Below are positions 1 to 5,135 of a DNA stretch of 7,644 bases, in pieces. Position numbers and translations under genes: made by a program. The number at the start of each line of letters is the position of its first letter. Positions within the stretch are counted from its first letter, which is position 1. Source of the stretch: CAISIP01 sp031383745 (lineage in GTDB: Bacteria; Pseudomonadota; Gammaproteobacteria; Burkholderiales; Burkholderiaceae_C); assembly GCA_031383745.1 (NCBI GenBank), contig JANMZX010000253.1, positions 1 through 7,644 on the forward strand, in the 5' to 3' direction. The notes below the pieces were generated by a model, which was given only the letters and a program-made list of their open reading frames with translations, had not been told where the DNA came from and made no database searches.

Positions 1-371
1 GTCACCGCTCGCCCGGTGTAGGGGCCCGGCAACCGGTGGAAGTACCACCAGGGGATGCCGTTTTGCATCGTCACCACGCGGGTGTCGGCATGCATCAGGT
101 GGTGCAGTTCCGGGGCGACCGCTCCGACCTGGTGCGCCTTCATGCCCAGGATGACGACGTCCTGCACACCGGCCTGGGCGATAACGTCGGTGGCGCGTGC
201 CGGGCGCACCTGCAACCGGGTCCCGTCGTCCTGGATCAGCGCCAGGCCGTTGGCCGCCACTGCGGCCAGGTTGGCGCCACGCAGGATGATGCTGACCTCA
301 TGGCCGGCCAGGGCCAGCTTCACGGCCAGCATGCCGCCGATGGCGCCTGCACCCACGACACAGATCTTCAT
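1..371 (-). CDS. 2-dehydropantoate 2-reductase-like protein (ApbA/PanE family), 3' end outside window
   Basis: Only the first 123 codons are present. The protein begins MKICVVGAGAIGG, the glycine-rich dinucleotide-binding loop of an N-terminal Rossmann fold. It continues with GMKAHQV (Lys at about residue 78) and TMQNGIPWWYF (residues 101-111), matching the family's conserved Lys region and QNG segment. Characterised PanE enzymes reduce 2-dehydropantoate to pantoate with NADPH in the cytoplasm, on the route to pantothenate and coenzyme A. The family also has many paralogues of unknown substrate, and the QNGxPWWYF form may belong to one of these, so no symbol is given. The ATG at 371 is chosen because the Rossmann strand starts at residue 2; a GGCAGGA stretch lies just upstream. 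It follows the TauE-like gene by 22 bases on the same strand, so the two are probably co-transcribed. The C-terminal catalytic and dimer domain is not visible. Confidence 0.88.
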   Translation of the reverse strand, partial: MKICVVGAGAIGGMLAVKLALAGHEVSIILRGANLAAVAANGLALIQDDGTRLQVRPARATDVIAQAGVQDVVILGMKAHQVGAVAPELHHLMHADTRVVTMQNGIPWWYFHRLPGPYTGRAV

Positions 372-393
372 CTTCCTGCCTTCCTTTCACGCA

Positions 394-1197
394 TCAGCGC
401 AGCACGAAATACGCCGCCAGGCAGTACAGCACCACAGCGAAGGCGCGCTTGAGCGGCGCGATGTCCATGCTGTGAGCGACTCTGGCTCCGAGCGGTGCAG
501 TCGCCATGCTGGCCAGCGACAACACCACCAGCCCGGGCCAGAACAGGTAACCGATGGCACCGGCTGGCATGGCCGGCAAGCCCCACCCGGCAATCAGGTA
601 GCCGATGGTCCCTGCCAGGGCAATCGGGAAACCCAGCGCCGAAGAGGTGGCGACCGCATTGTGGATCGGCACGTTGCACCAGGTCATGAAGGGCACCGAC
701 ACGAAGGCGCCGCCGGCACCGACCAGCGACGACAACATCCCGATGCCATTGCCGACGCCGAACATGCCGGCGCGCCCCGGCAGCGTGCGCGATGGTTTGG
801 GCTTGCGGTTCAGCAGCATCTGGGTTGCGGAGAAGGTCACGAACACGGCGAACACGACGCCCAGCGTCCTGGATGGCAATGCCGCCGCAATCTGGGAGCC
901 GAGGAACGAGCCAACCAGGATGCCGGGTGCGAGCACCACGGCCACCGGCCACAACACCGCGCCACGCCGGTGGTGCGCCCGCACCGACGACAGCGAGGTG
1001 AAACAGATCGTGGCCAGCGAGGTCGCCACCGCCATCTTGACGACCATGGCCTCCGGGTAGCCCCTGGCCGCGAGCAGGATCGTCAGCACCGGCACCATCA
1101 GCATGCCGCCGCCGAGCCCGAGCAGCCCGGCCAGAAAACCGGTGCACAGGCCCAGGAGCGCGAGTTCGACCAGCAGGGTGGGGGGAAGGCCCAGCAT
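394..1197 (-). CDS. TauE/SafE family membrane transporter (putative sulfite/organosulfonate exporter)
   Basis: A 267-residue, strongly hydrophobic inner-membrane protein with about eight predicted helices. It shows the internal duplication of the TauE/SafE (formerly DUF81) family. The first repeat holds GLLGLGGGMLMVP (residues 24-36), the second LVGAGGAFVSVP (158-169). Each is followed by a small-residue helix, AVATSLATI near residue 56 and NAVATSSALGF at 180-190. Studied members export sulfite, sulfoacetate or related anions; the substrate here cannot be read from sequence. The ATG at 1197 places the first helix at the N-terminus, as in the family. The frame stays open about 430 bases further upstream, but that extension is Arg/Pro/Cys-rich and lacks domain character. 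No good ribosome binding site precedes this ATG, so the start is not certain. It is the first gene of a probable two-gene unit with the reductase-like gene and diverges from the acyltransferase gene. Confidence 0.9.
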   Translation of the reverse strand: MLGLPPTLLVELALLGLCTGFLAGLLGLGGGMLMVPVLTILLAARGYPEAMVVKMAVATSLATICFTSLSSVRAHHRRGAVLWPVAVVLAPGILVGSFLGSQIAAALPSRTLGVVFAVFVTFSATQMLLNRKPKPSRTLPGRAGMFGVGNGIGMLSSLVGAGGAFVSVPFMTWCNVPIHNAVATSSALGFPIALAGTIGYLIAGWGLPAMPAGAIGYLFWPGLVVLSLASMATAPLGARVAHSMDIAPLKRAFAVVLYCLAAYFVLR

Positions 1198-1231
1198 ATG
1201 GACAGGAGGCCCGCAGTCAAGCAGGGCGCAA

Positions 1232-1250
1232 CAGCGCCGGCGCGGCGCTG
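1232..1250. repeat. GC-rich inverted repeat in the leader of the TauE-like gene
   Basis: CAGCGCC (1232-1238) and GGCGCTG (1244-1250) form a perfect 7-bp stem with a 5-base loop. It lies 35-53 bases upstream of the transporter start. There is no T tract on either side, so it is not an intrinsic terminator. It could fold in the transporter mRNA leader or be a chance product of high GC. Confidence 0.4.
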
Positions 1251-1478
1251 CCGGCCAGCGGAGCGACGGATGCAGGTGACGCGGGTCTTGGATCAGTACA
1301 GACAGGTGCAGTGGGCATGGTGGGATTCGCAGGGCGCTGCCGGGACGCTGTCGCCCTGTGGCGTCGCGCTGGAGTATCGCACCTGAGTCCGGCCAGCTGG
1401 CAGCATCGGACACGGCCTGCAAGGGCCCGGGCCGCGATACCGCCGGCTGGCCTGTCCCTGCTAGCATGTGCCGACGTG

Positions 1479-1492
1479 TTGCGCCGGCGCAA
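1479..1492. promoter_or_regulatory. Perfect 14-bp palindrome, candidate operator
   Basis: TTGCGCCGGCGCAA is its own reverse complement over all 14 bases. It is centred about 80 bases upstream of the acyltransferase ATG, where a dimeric repressor or activator could act on that gene or the divergent transporter. No regulator gene is adjacent and I do not recognise a specific family's operator. High GC raises the chance of such palindromes, although the TT/AA ends add some specificity. Confidence 0.35.
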
Positions 1493-1564
1493 TGCGTCGT
1501 AACCGGCGTCATGGCAGACTGCATGGCGTGGTGCCGACCCGACCGTGACCCTGAAGCAGGAACC

Positions 1565-3133
1565 ATGAGACAACTCAACGCCCATGACGCCGGATTCCTC
1601 GATGCCGACACCAGCCATTCCAATTCCAACCTGACCCTGATCCAGATCTACGACCAGAGCACGGCGCCGGGAGGCAAGGTGCGGTTCAAGAGCATCCTGG
1701 CGCATATCGAAAGCCGGCTGGGAGAATTGCCGATCTTTCGCAGCAAGCTGCAGCGCGTGCCGCTGAACCTCGACTATCCCTACTGGGTGGACGACCCCAA
1801 CTTCGACCTCGAGTACCACGTGCGCCACATCGCCTTGCCCAAGCCGGGTGACTGGCGGCAGTTCTGCATCCAGGCTTCGCGCATCCATTCGCGTCCGCTC
1901 GACCTGAACCGGCCGCTGTGGGAAATCTACGTAGTGGAGGGCCTCGACAGCCTGCTCGATCTGCCCGCCGGAAGTTTTGCGCTGCTGACCAAGATCCACC
2001 AGGCCGCGGTCGATGCGGACGGTGGCAACCGCCTCACCACCTTGCTGCATGACACCACGCCACAGGCAGCCGCCGCTGCGCCGCCGCGGCCGTGGTTTCC
2101 CCGTCCGGTTCCCGGCAGGGCCTCGCTGCTGCTGCGCTGCGGCCTGAATTCCGTGGTCGCGCCGCTGCAGGCGCGCACCCCGCTGGCGCGCAGGTTCATG
2201 GATGGCGCGGCCGCTGCAGTCACCTTCGCCGGCGACCTGCTGCAGCGGCCGGAACAGATCCATGCCACGCGCTTCAACTCGGTGGTGTCGGCCCACCGCG
2301 TATTCGACACCCGCCGGTTCATGCTGGACGAGTTCAAGCGCATCCGCAATCTGGTGCCTGGCGCCACCGTCGATGACGCGGTGCTGGCGGTCTGTGGTGG
2401 CGCGCTGCGCCGCTACCTGCAATCGCAAGATGAACTCCCGGACACCAGCCTCAGCGCGATCGTGCCGACCCACACCCTGGGCCGCCCACCGCGTGACGAC
2501 GCGCGGCCGGAGCAGGCCTGGCTGCGCGTCGAACTCGGCACGCATCTCGACGACCCACTGCGGCGCATGGCATTCATCCGCGACCAGACGGCGGTCTCCA
2601 GGGCCGGTGGGCAGACGCTGGGTGCGCGGGAGCTCAGCGGCTCCGACCACCACAAGACGCCGACGCCGCTTGCGCCAGTGGGCCTGTTGCGCGGCTTGGC
2701 GCGTGTGCTGGGGTCGCGCCATGCGCCGTCGGCCAGTTGCACGATAACCAACGTGCCCGGGCCGTCGGCTCCGCTGTACCTCAACGGCGCCCGCATGACG
2801 TTTTTCTCGGCCATCATGCCGATCTCGGATGGCATGGGCCTGGTGTTTGCGGTCACGACCTACGACGGCCGGGTGGTCATCTCGCCGACCTCCTGCCGCG
2901 AACTGATCCCCGATCCGGAAGCGTTCACGCAGCACCTGCGGGACTGCTTCCAGGACTACCTCGCAATGGCGACACCTGCTGAGCCGCCGCCATCCAAACG
3001 GACTAGATCGGCACGGCCTCGTGCGTCAGCATCCGGTGCAAAGCCCCGATCAGGCCCGAAGGCTGGTAGGGCTTCCAATGGCCCTCGGGCTGCGCCAGGC
3101 GGTCGGCGACGATCTGCAGCACCAGGGCGTTGA
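1565..3133 (+). CDS. WS/DGAT family O-acyltransferase with degenerate active-site motif and basic C-terminal tail
   Basis: A 522-residue protein resembling bifunctional wax ester synthase/acyl-CoA:diacylglycerol acyltransferases, which join acyl-CoA to fatty alcohols or diacylglycerol to make storage lipids at the inner membrane face. Family blocks appear in order: LNAHDAGFLDAD at the N-terminus, YHVRHIALPKPG, PLW (residues 117-119), ATVDDAVLAVCGGALRRYL around 270, NVPGP (396-400) and the SPTSCRELIPDPEAF end block. Two key positions differ. The catalytic HHxxxDG is HQAAVDA (residues 145-151), lacking the second His and the Gly, and the usual ND motif is DD (270-271). The conserved domain ends near residue 470. 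After a short linker come about 46 residues with 11 Arg, 3 Lys and no acidic residue, encoded opposite the neighbouring hydrolase gene. The ATG at 1565 has AGGA five bases upstream. The family call is firm; activity as an acyltransferase is uncertain because of the altered motif. Confidence 0.9.
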   Translation: MRQLNAHDAGFLDADTSHSNSNLTLIQIYDQSTAPGGKVRFKSILAHIESRLGELPIFRSKLQRVPLNLDYPYWVDDPNFDLEYHVRHIALPKPGDWRQFCIQASRIHSRPLDLNRPLWEIYVVEGLDSLLDLPAGSFALLTKIHQAAVDADGGNRLTTLLHDTTPQAAAAAPPRPWFPRPVPGRASLLLRCGLNSVVAPLQARTPLARRFMDGAAAAVTFAGDLLQRPEQIHATRFNSVVSAHRVFDTRRFMLDEFKRIRNLVPGATVDDAVLAVCGGALRRYLQSQDELPDTSLSAIVPTHTLGRPPRDDARPEQAWLRVELGTHLDDPLRRMAFIRDQTAVSRAGGQTLGARELSGSDHHKTPTPLAPVGLLRGLARVLGSRHAPSASCTITNVPGPSAPLYLNGARMTFFSAIMPISDGMGLVFAVTTYDGRVVISPTSCRELIPDPEAFTQHLRDCFQDYLAMATPAEPPPSKRTRSARPRASASGAKPRSGPKAGRASNGPRAAPGGRRRSAAPGR

Positions 3134-3815
3134 AACCCAGGCCGGTGTGGCTGCCGCAGACGCGGATGTTCTCGTGCCTGGCCGGGTCACCGGCCATCGT
3201 CGCTTCCTGTGGTGGCACCACGCCGTCACTCAGTGAGTACAGGCAGCTCACCGGCATGGTCAGCTGCTTGCCCTCGCGCAGGGACTTGGCGCGCGGCTGC
3301 ATCGCGTGGGCCGCCGTGCCCATCGGGTGGGCCACCAGGCGGTACAGGGCCTTGACCAGCGGCGGCGAGGCGCTGCCCGTGGCGTCGACACTGACCGGGC
3401 TGCCCAGCGTGATCACATTGCGCACGCATTCGCCAGCCTTGTGCGCGCCGTACATCGCAAACACGCCCCCCAGGCTCCATCCGATCAGGCTCACCGTGCG
3501 CCCGCTCGTGTGGTGCATGTAGCGGATCTTCTGTTCGATGGCCGATGCGTGGCCGGGGCGAAATCCCACGTTGCGGCCCAGGCCCCAGGTCTGTACGTCG
3601 TAGCCGCGCCCGCGCAGGAAAACCTGCAGGCCGATGAGGGACACCTCGCTGCCCATGAACCCGGGCAACAGCAGCACCGGATGGCCGTCGCCGCGCGGGG
3701 CCTGCGACAGGAAGGGCCAGGCGTAAGGAAGCGCCATCAACTCGAACACCGAACGGGCTTCGAGCATGGAATTGAGAAGGCCCGGGTGGCCGACGTGCGG
3801 GTGTCTGGTTGCCAT
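3003..3815 (-). CDS. Alpha/beta hydrolase (lipase/esterase-like)
   Basis: A 270-residue alpha/beta-hydrolase fold protein. HPVLLLPGFMGS (about 45-56) forms the first core strand and oxyanion-hole region. GWSLGG holds the nucleophile Ser114 at the usual elbow. YSLSDGVVP supplies a likely Asp197, and GSHTGLGFN the likely His223. It has no signal peptide or clear membrane helix, so it is probably cytoplasmic or peripheral to membranes. Substrate is unknown; the style (PRGDGHPVLLLPGF, RGRGYDVQTWGLGRN) is that of a proteobacterial group of lipase-like hydrolases. It converges on the acyltransferase gene and overlaps it by 131 bases, suggesting by position a role in ester turnover. Starts are ambiguous: ATG at 3815 is used, GTG at 3854 would add 13 residues, and ATG at 3767 would remove 16. 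None has a good ribosome binding site. The 6S RNA gene lies upstream on the same strand. Confidence 0.85.
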   Translation of the reverse strand: MATRHPHVGHPGLLNSMLEARSVFELMALPYAWPFLSQAPRGDGHPVLLLPGFMGSEVSLIGLQVFLRGRGYDVQTWGLGRNVGFRPGHASAIEQKIRYMHHTSGRTVSLIGWSLGGVFAMYGAHKAGECVRNVITLGSPVSVDATGSASPPLVKALYRLVAHPMGTAAHAMQPRAKSLREGKQLTMPVSCLYSLSDGVVPPQEATMAGDPARHENIRVCGSHTGLGFNALVLQIVADRLAQPEGHWKPYQPSGLIGALHRMLTHEAVPI

Positions 3816-3967
3816 GGGTGGGGATCGATGGAGCGGGCGCAGGGCCTGCTGCACAAGTATCGCAGTTCAGGTACTTGCCGCTGCTGCCTGCGCGACACGC
3901 ACCAGGCGGTGGCGCCAGGGCGGCTGCGGCGACAGGGCTTGCCGGCGCCCGTTCAGCGATGAATTAG

Positions 3968-4140
3968 GTGTCTGCAAGTGCCACCGGACCGGCATCCTGA
4001 ACCGGGGTTCAGGTGGGCGAGGTCAGCAAGGCTTCGGGTTCATCTGACGCGAGATGATCACACCTGCCAGGCAATGTTCCAAGCCCGGGCTCTATGAGCA
4101 TTGGTTCAAGGAAATATAAAGCCCGACGAGCACCGCAGAC
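3968..4140 (-). ncRNA. ssrS: 6S RNA (regulator of RNA polymerase holoenzyme)
   Basis: 6S RNA mimics an open promoter, binds sigma-70 RNA polymerase and shifts transcription in stationary phase. Read on the minus strand, the ends pair as a closing stem: GTCTGC (4140-4135) with GCAGAC (3975-3970), GTGC (4133-4130) with GCAC (3981-3978), and CGGGC (4125-4121) with GTCCG (3989-3985). The 3' half contains CACCTGAACCCCGGTTCAGG, a hairpin (4013-3996) that matches, from memory, the conserved CACCUUGAACC-GGUUCAAGG block of proteobacterial 6S RNAs. GAAGCCTT before it also matches the E. coli RNA. The length of about 173 bases fits the family. Its place directly downstream of zapA on the same strand is the classic ssrS position. 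A TACAAT -10 box ends seven bases before the proposed G start. No T-rich terminator follows, so the 3' end is probably set by processing. Ends may be off by a few bases. Confidence 0.87.
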
Positions 4141-4146
4141 GAGCCC

Positions 4147-4152
4147 ATTGTA
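4147..4152 (-). promoter_or_regulatory. -10 box of the 6S RNA promoter
   Basis: TACAAT on the minus strand, with G4140 seven bases downstream as the probable first transcribed base, which is also the first base of the 6S closing stem. With 17-base spacing the -35 would be TGGCGC, a poor match to TTGACA. The promoter lies 36 bases beyond the T tract ending zapA, so 6S RNA is likely transcribed on its own. Confidence 0.6.
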
Positions 4153-4188
4153 GGAGCACCATCGGCACCGCGCCACCCCGGCGGTGAC

Positions 4189-4212
4189 AAAAAAACCGGC
4201 GCGTGATCCGGT
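4189..4212 (-). terminator. Intrinsic terminator after zapA
   Basis: On the minus strand ACCGG (4212-4208) pairs with CCGGT (4199-4195) across an 8-base loop, followed directly by a run of seven T (4195-4189). It begins five bases after the zapA stop. The stem is short but GC-rich, and the T run stands out in this GC-rich sequence. It would separate zapA transcripts from the 6S RNA gene. Confidence 0.7.
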
Positions 4213-4217
4213 GCTGA

Positions 4218-4565
4218 TCAGATCAGCTGGCCGTCGTCACCCAGTGCGCGGTCGAGGCGGTCGAGCAGCGATACCAGCATCTGGCTGTCGGCTTCGTCGG
4301 GTGTGCCGCCATTGCCGTTGTCCGGTTGCATGCCACCCAGCGGCGCGGGCGCCGTGGCGATGGTGAAACGGTCGCCCAGATCGAAGGCCAGGTTGAGTGC
4401 GGCCAGCACCGCGATGCGGTCACGCGCGCGCACCTTGTTGCTGTCGCGGATCTTGCACATGGCGGTATCGACGCGCTCCACGGCTTCCAACAGGCGGGAC
4501 TCGCCGCCCTCGGGGCAGCCCAGCAGGTAGCTCTGCCCCATGATCTGGACTTCGAGCTGCTTCAT
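4218..4565 (-). CDS. zapA: Cell division protein ZapA
   Basis: A 115-residue cytoplasmic protein. ZapA binds FtsZ and cross-links protofilaments, stabilising the Z-ring. The N-terminal part MKQLEVQIMGQSYLLGCPEG is the typical start of the ZapA globular domain (beta strand, conserved G, then SYLLGCP). Around residues 45-66, RARDRIAVLAALNLAFDLGD carries the family's R-x-x-I-x-x-L-A-A-L-N-L segment leading into the helical dimer region. An acidic, Gly/Asn-rich linker (about 75-95) and a final short helix follow. Its length is close to that of the E. coli protein, about 109 residues. Its ATG overlaps the stop of the upstream ZapB-like gene in ATGA, which implies translational coupling. A terminator follows at once, and then the 6S RNA gene, an arrangement shared with many proteobacteria. 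Confidence 0.95.
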   Translation of the reverse strand: MKQLEVQIMGQSYLLGCPEGGESRLLEAVERVDTAMCKIRDSNKVRARDRIAVLAALNLAFDLGDRFTIATAPAPLGGMQPDNGNGGTPDEADSQMLVSLLDRLDRALGDDGQLI

Positions 4566-4792
4566 GGTGCTGTCTTGTTGGTGGGGGCGGCCTGGGCTTC
4601 GGGCAGGCGGTCGAGCAGGGCCTCGACGCGTGCCCGTGCCGCGCCGAGGCGCGACTTGAGCGAATCGCGCTCGTGGGTCAGGGCTTCGACCTGGCTGGCC
4701 AGCAGCGCGTTGGTGCGCTGCAGTTCCGCATGGCGGACCAGCAGGCGCTCGACGCGCTCGGCGATCTGGTCGATGTGGGACGGGTTCGACAT
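4562..4792 (-). CDS. ZapB-like small coiled-coil protein (TIGR02449-like)
   Basis: A 76-residue protein, almost entirely one predicted coiled coil (residues about 7-64, beginning IDQIAERVERLL and ending RARVEALLDRL), with a short Ala/Pro/Thr/Lys tail. It resembles the small coiled-coil proteins encoded just before zapA in beta- and gammaproteobacteria. These are usually annotated as TIGR02449 or ZapB-like and are thought to act with ZapA at the division site. The similarity is of type, so the exact family is inferred. The ATG at 4792 is preferred: a longer in-frame extension to 4906 would run through the promoter region and lacks coiled-coil character. The stop overlaps the zapA start by four bases (ATGA), making a tight two-gene operon. 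The -10 box is so close to the ATG that the mRNA may be nearly leaderless. Confidence 0.85.
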   Translation of the reverse strand: MSNPSHIDQIAERVERLLVRHAELQRTNALLASQVEALTHERDSLKSRLGAARARVEALLDRLPEAQAAPTNKTAP

Positions 4793-4801
4793 AGGCTGTC
4801 C

Positions 4802-4807
4802 ATTGTA
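4802..4807 (-). promoter_or_regulatory. -10 box of the zapB-like/zapA promoter
   Basis: TACAAT on the minus strand inside CCTACAATGG, the same ten bases as at the 6S RNA promoter. The likely start of transcription (about 4795-4796) is only three or four bases before the ATG at 4792. No good -35 is visible at 16-18 bases. The site sits next to the divergent promoter of the cobalamin operon. Confidence 0.5.
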
Positions 4808-4810
4808 GGG

Positions 4811-4837
4811 TTGCAGGCCCGGGCCTTGACGTAAAAT
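4811..4837 (+). promoter_or_regulatory. Candidate promoter of the cobalamin riboswitch/btuB operon
   Basis: TTGCAG (4811-4816) and TAAAAT (4832-4837) are spaced by 15 bases, just ahead of the riboswitch. Transcription would begin near 4844. The spacing is shorter than optimal. A 12-bp palindrome, AGGCCCGGGCCT (4815-4826), lies between the boxes, and the divergent zapB-like -10 box is only a few bases away. Confidence 0.45.
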
Positions 4838-5025
4838 CCCCCGGTTGGTGCTCGCAGTGTGGTTCACATGCTGCAGTTCAACGGGAAGCAGGAGGGTGGC
4901 CCGCACACGGGCCGTCTAACCTGCGCTGCCCCCGCAACGGTAAGTGGACGAGCCTCGCGGCTCCGCTTCCATCACGGCCACTGAGCGTACTGAACACGCG
5001 CTTGGGAAGGCGATGGATGTTGTTT
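4838..5025 (+). promoter_or_regulatory. Cobalamin (B12) riboswitch
   Basis: The leader of btuB contains the conserved cobalamin aptamer elements in order: GGTTGGTGCTCGCAGTG at the 5' side, AACGGGAAGCAGG, the core GCTGCCCCCGCAACGGTAA (4925-4943), the B12 box GCCACTG (4977-4983), and a closing GGGAAGGCGATGG (5004-5016). Binding of a cobalamin to such RNAs lowers expression of the downstream transport genes, so btuB and btuF should be repressed when B12 is plentiful. Adenosyl- versus methyl/hydroxo-type selectivity was not determined. The outer limits are approximate. Confidence 0.93.
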
Positions 5026-5054
5026 CCACCAGCCCGGATACCGGCCAATACGGT

Positions 5055-5076
5055 GGATGCACGCCTGCGCGCATCC
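5055..5076 (+). promoter_or_regulatory. Hairpin in the riboswitch expression platform
   Basis: GGATGC (5055-5060) and GCATCC (5071-5076) pair around a 10-base loop between the aptamer and the btuB start. No U tract follows, so it is not a classic terminator. Control may act on translation or through Rho. Whether this stem is an antisequestering or regulatory arm is inference. Confidence 0.4.
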
Positions 5077-5135
5077 GTGACGCCCACGGGCTGTCGGGGA
5101 CGACGGCCAGGGTCATCCTGTTGAATGTTTCTTCC

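Larger units (their letters stand above)
1198..1564. other. Divergent intergenic region between transporter and acyltransferase genes
   Basis: About 370 bases without a convincing gene. Open frames here are low-complexity, Arg/Pro/Cys-rich by-products of high GC. The region should hold promoters for both flanking genes, but I cannot point to a clear -35/-10 pair on either strand. A strong hairpin (1232-1250) and a perfect 14-bp palindrome (1479-1492), listed separately, are the only visible structures. Confidence 0.6.

Noticed and set aside
55..1386. Long plus-strand frame across the reductase and transporter genes
   Set aside because: Composition is His/Arg/Gln-rich and it is antisense to two genes with clear motifs (GAGAIGG, GLLGLGGG).
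1198..1629. N-terminal extension of the TauE-like protein
   Set aside because: The frame is open but the added residues are Pro/Arg/Cys-rich, not membrane-like, and would overlap the divergent acyltransferase start.
1217..2935. Long open frame on the minus strand (572 codons) opposite the acyltransferase gene
   Set aside because: It is rich in Arg, Gln, His and Gly with no domain character, and lies antisense to a gene with clear family motifs. It is a by-product of high third-position GC.
4793..4906. Longer start for the ZapB-like protein
   Set aside because: It would pass through the -10 box and the divergent riboswitch region, and the added residues do not continue the coiled coil.
4944..5135. 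64-residue N-terminal extension of BtuB
   Set aside because: This stretch is the cobalamin riboswitch and its linker; the true N-terminus with signal peptide starts at 5136.
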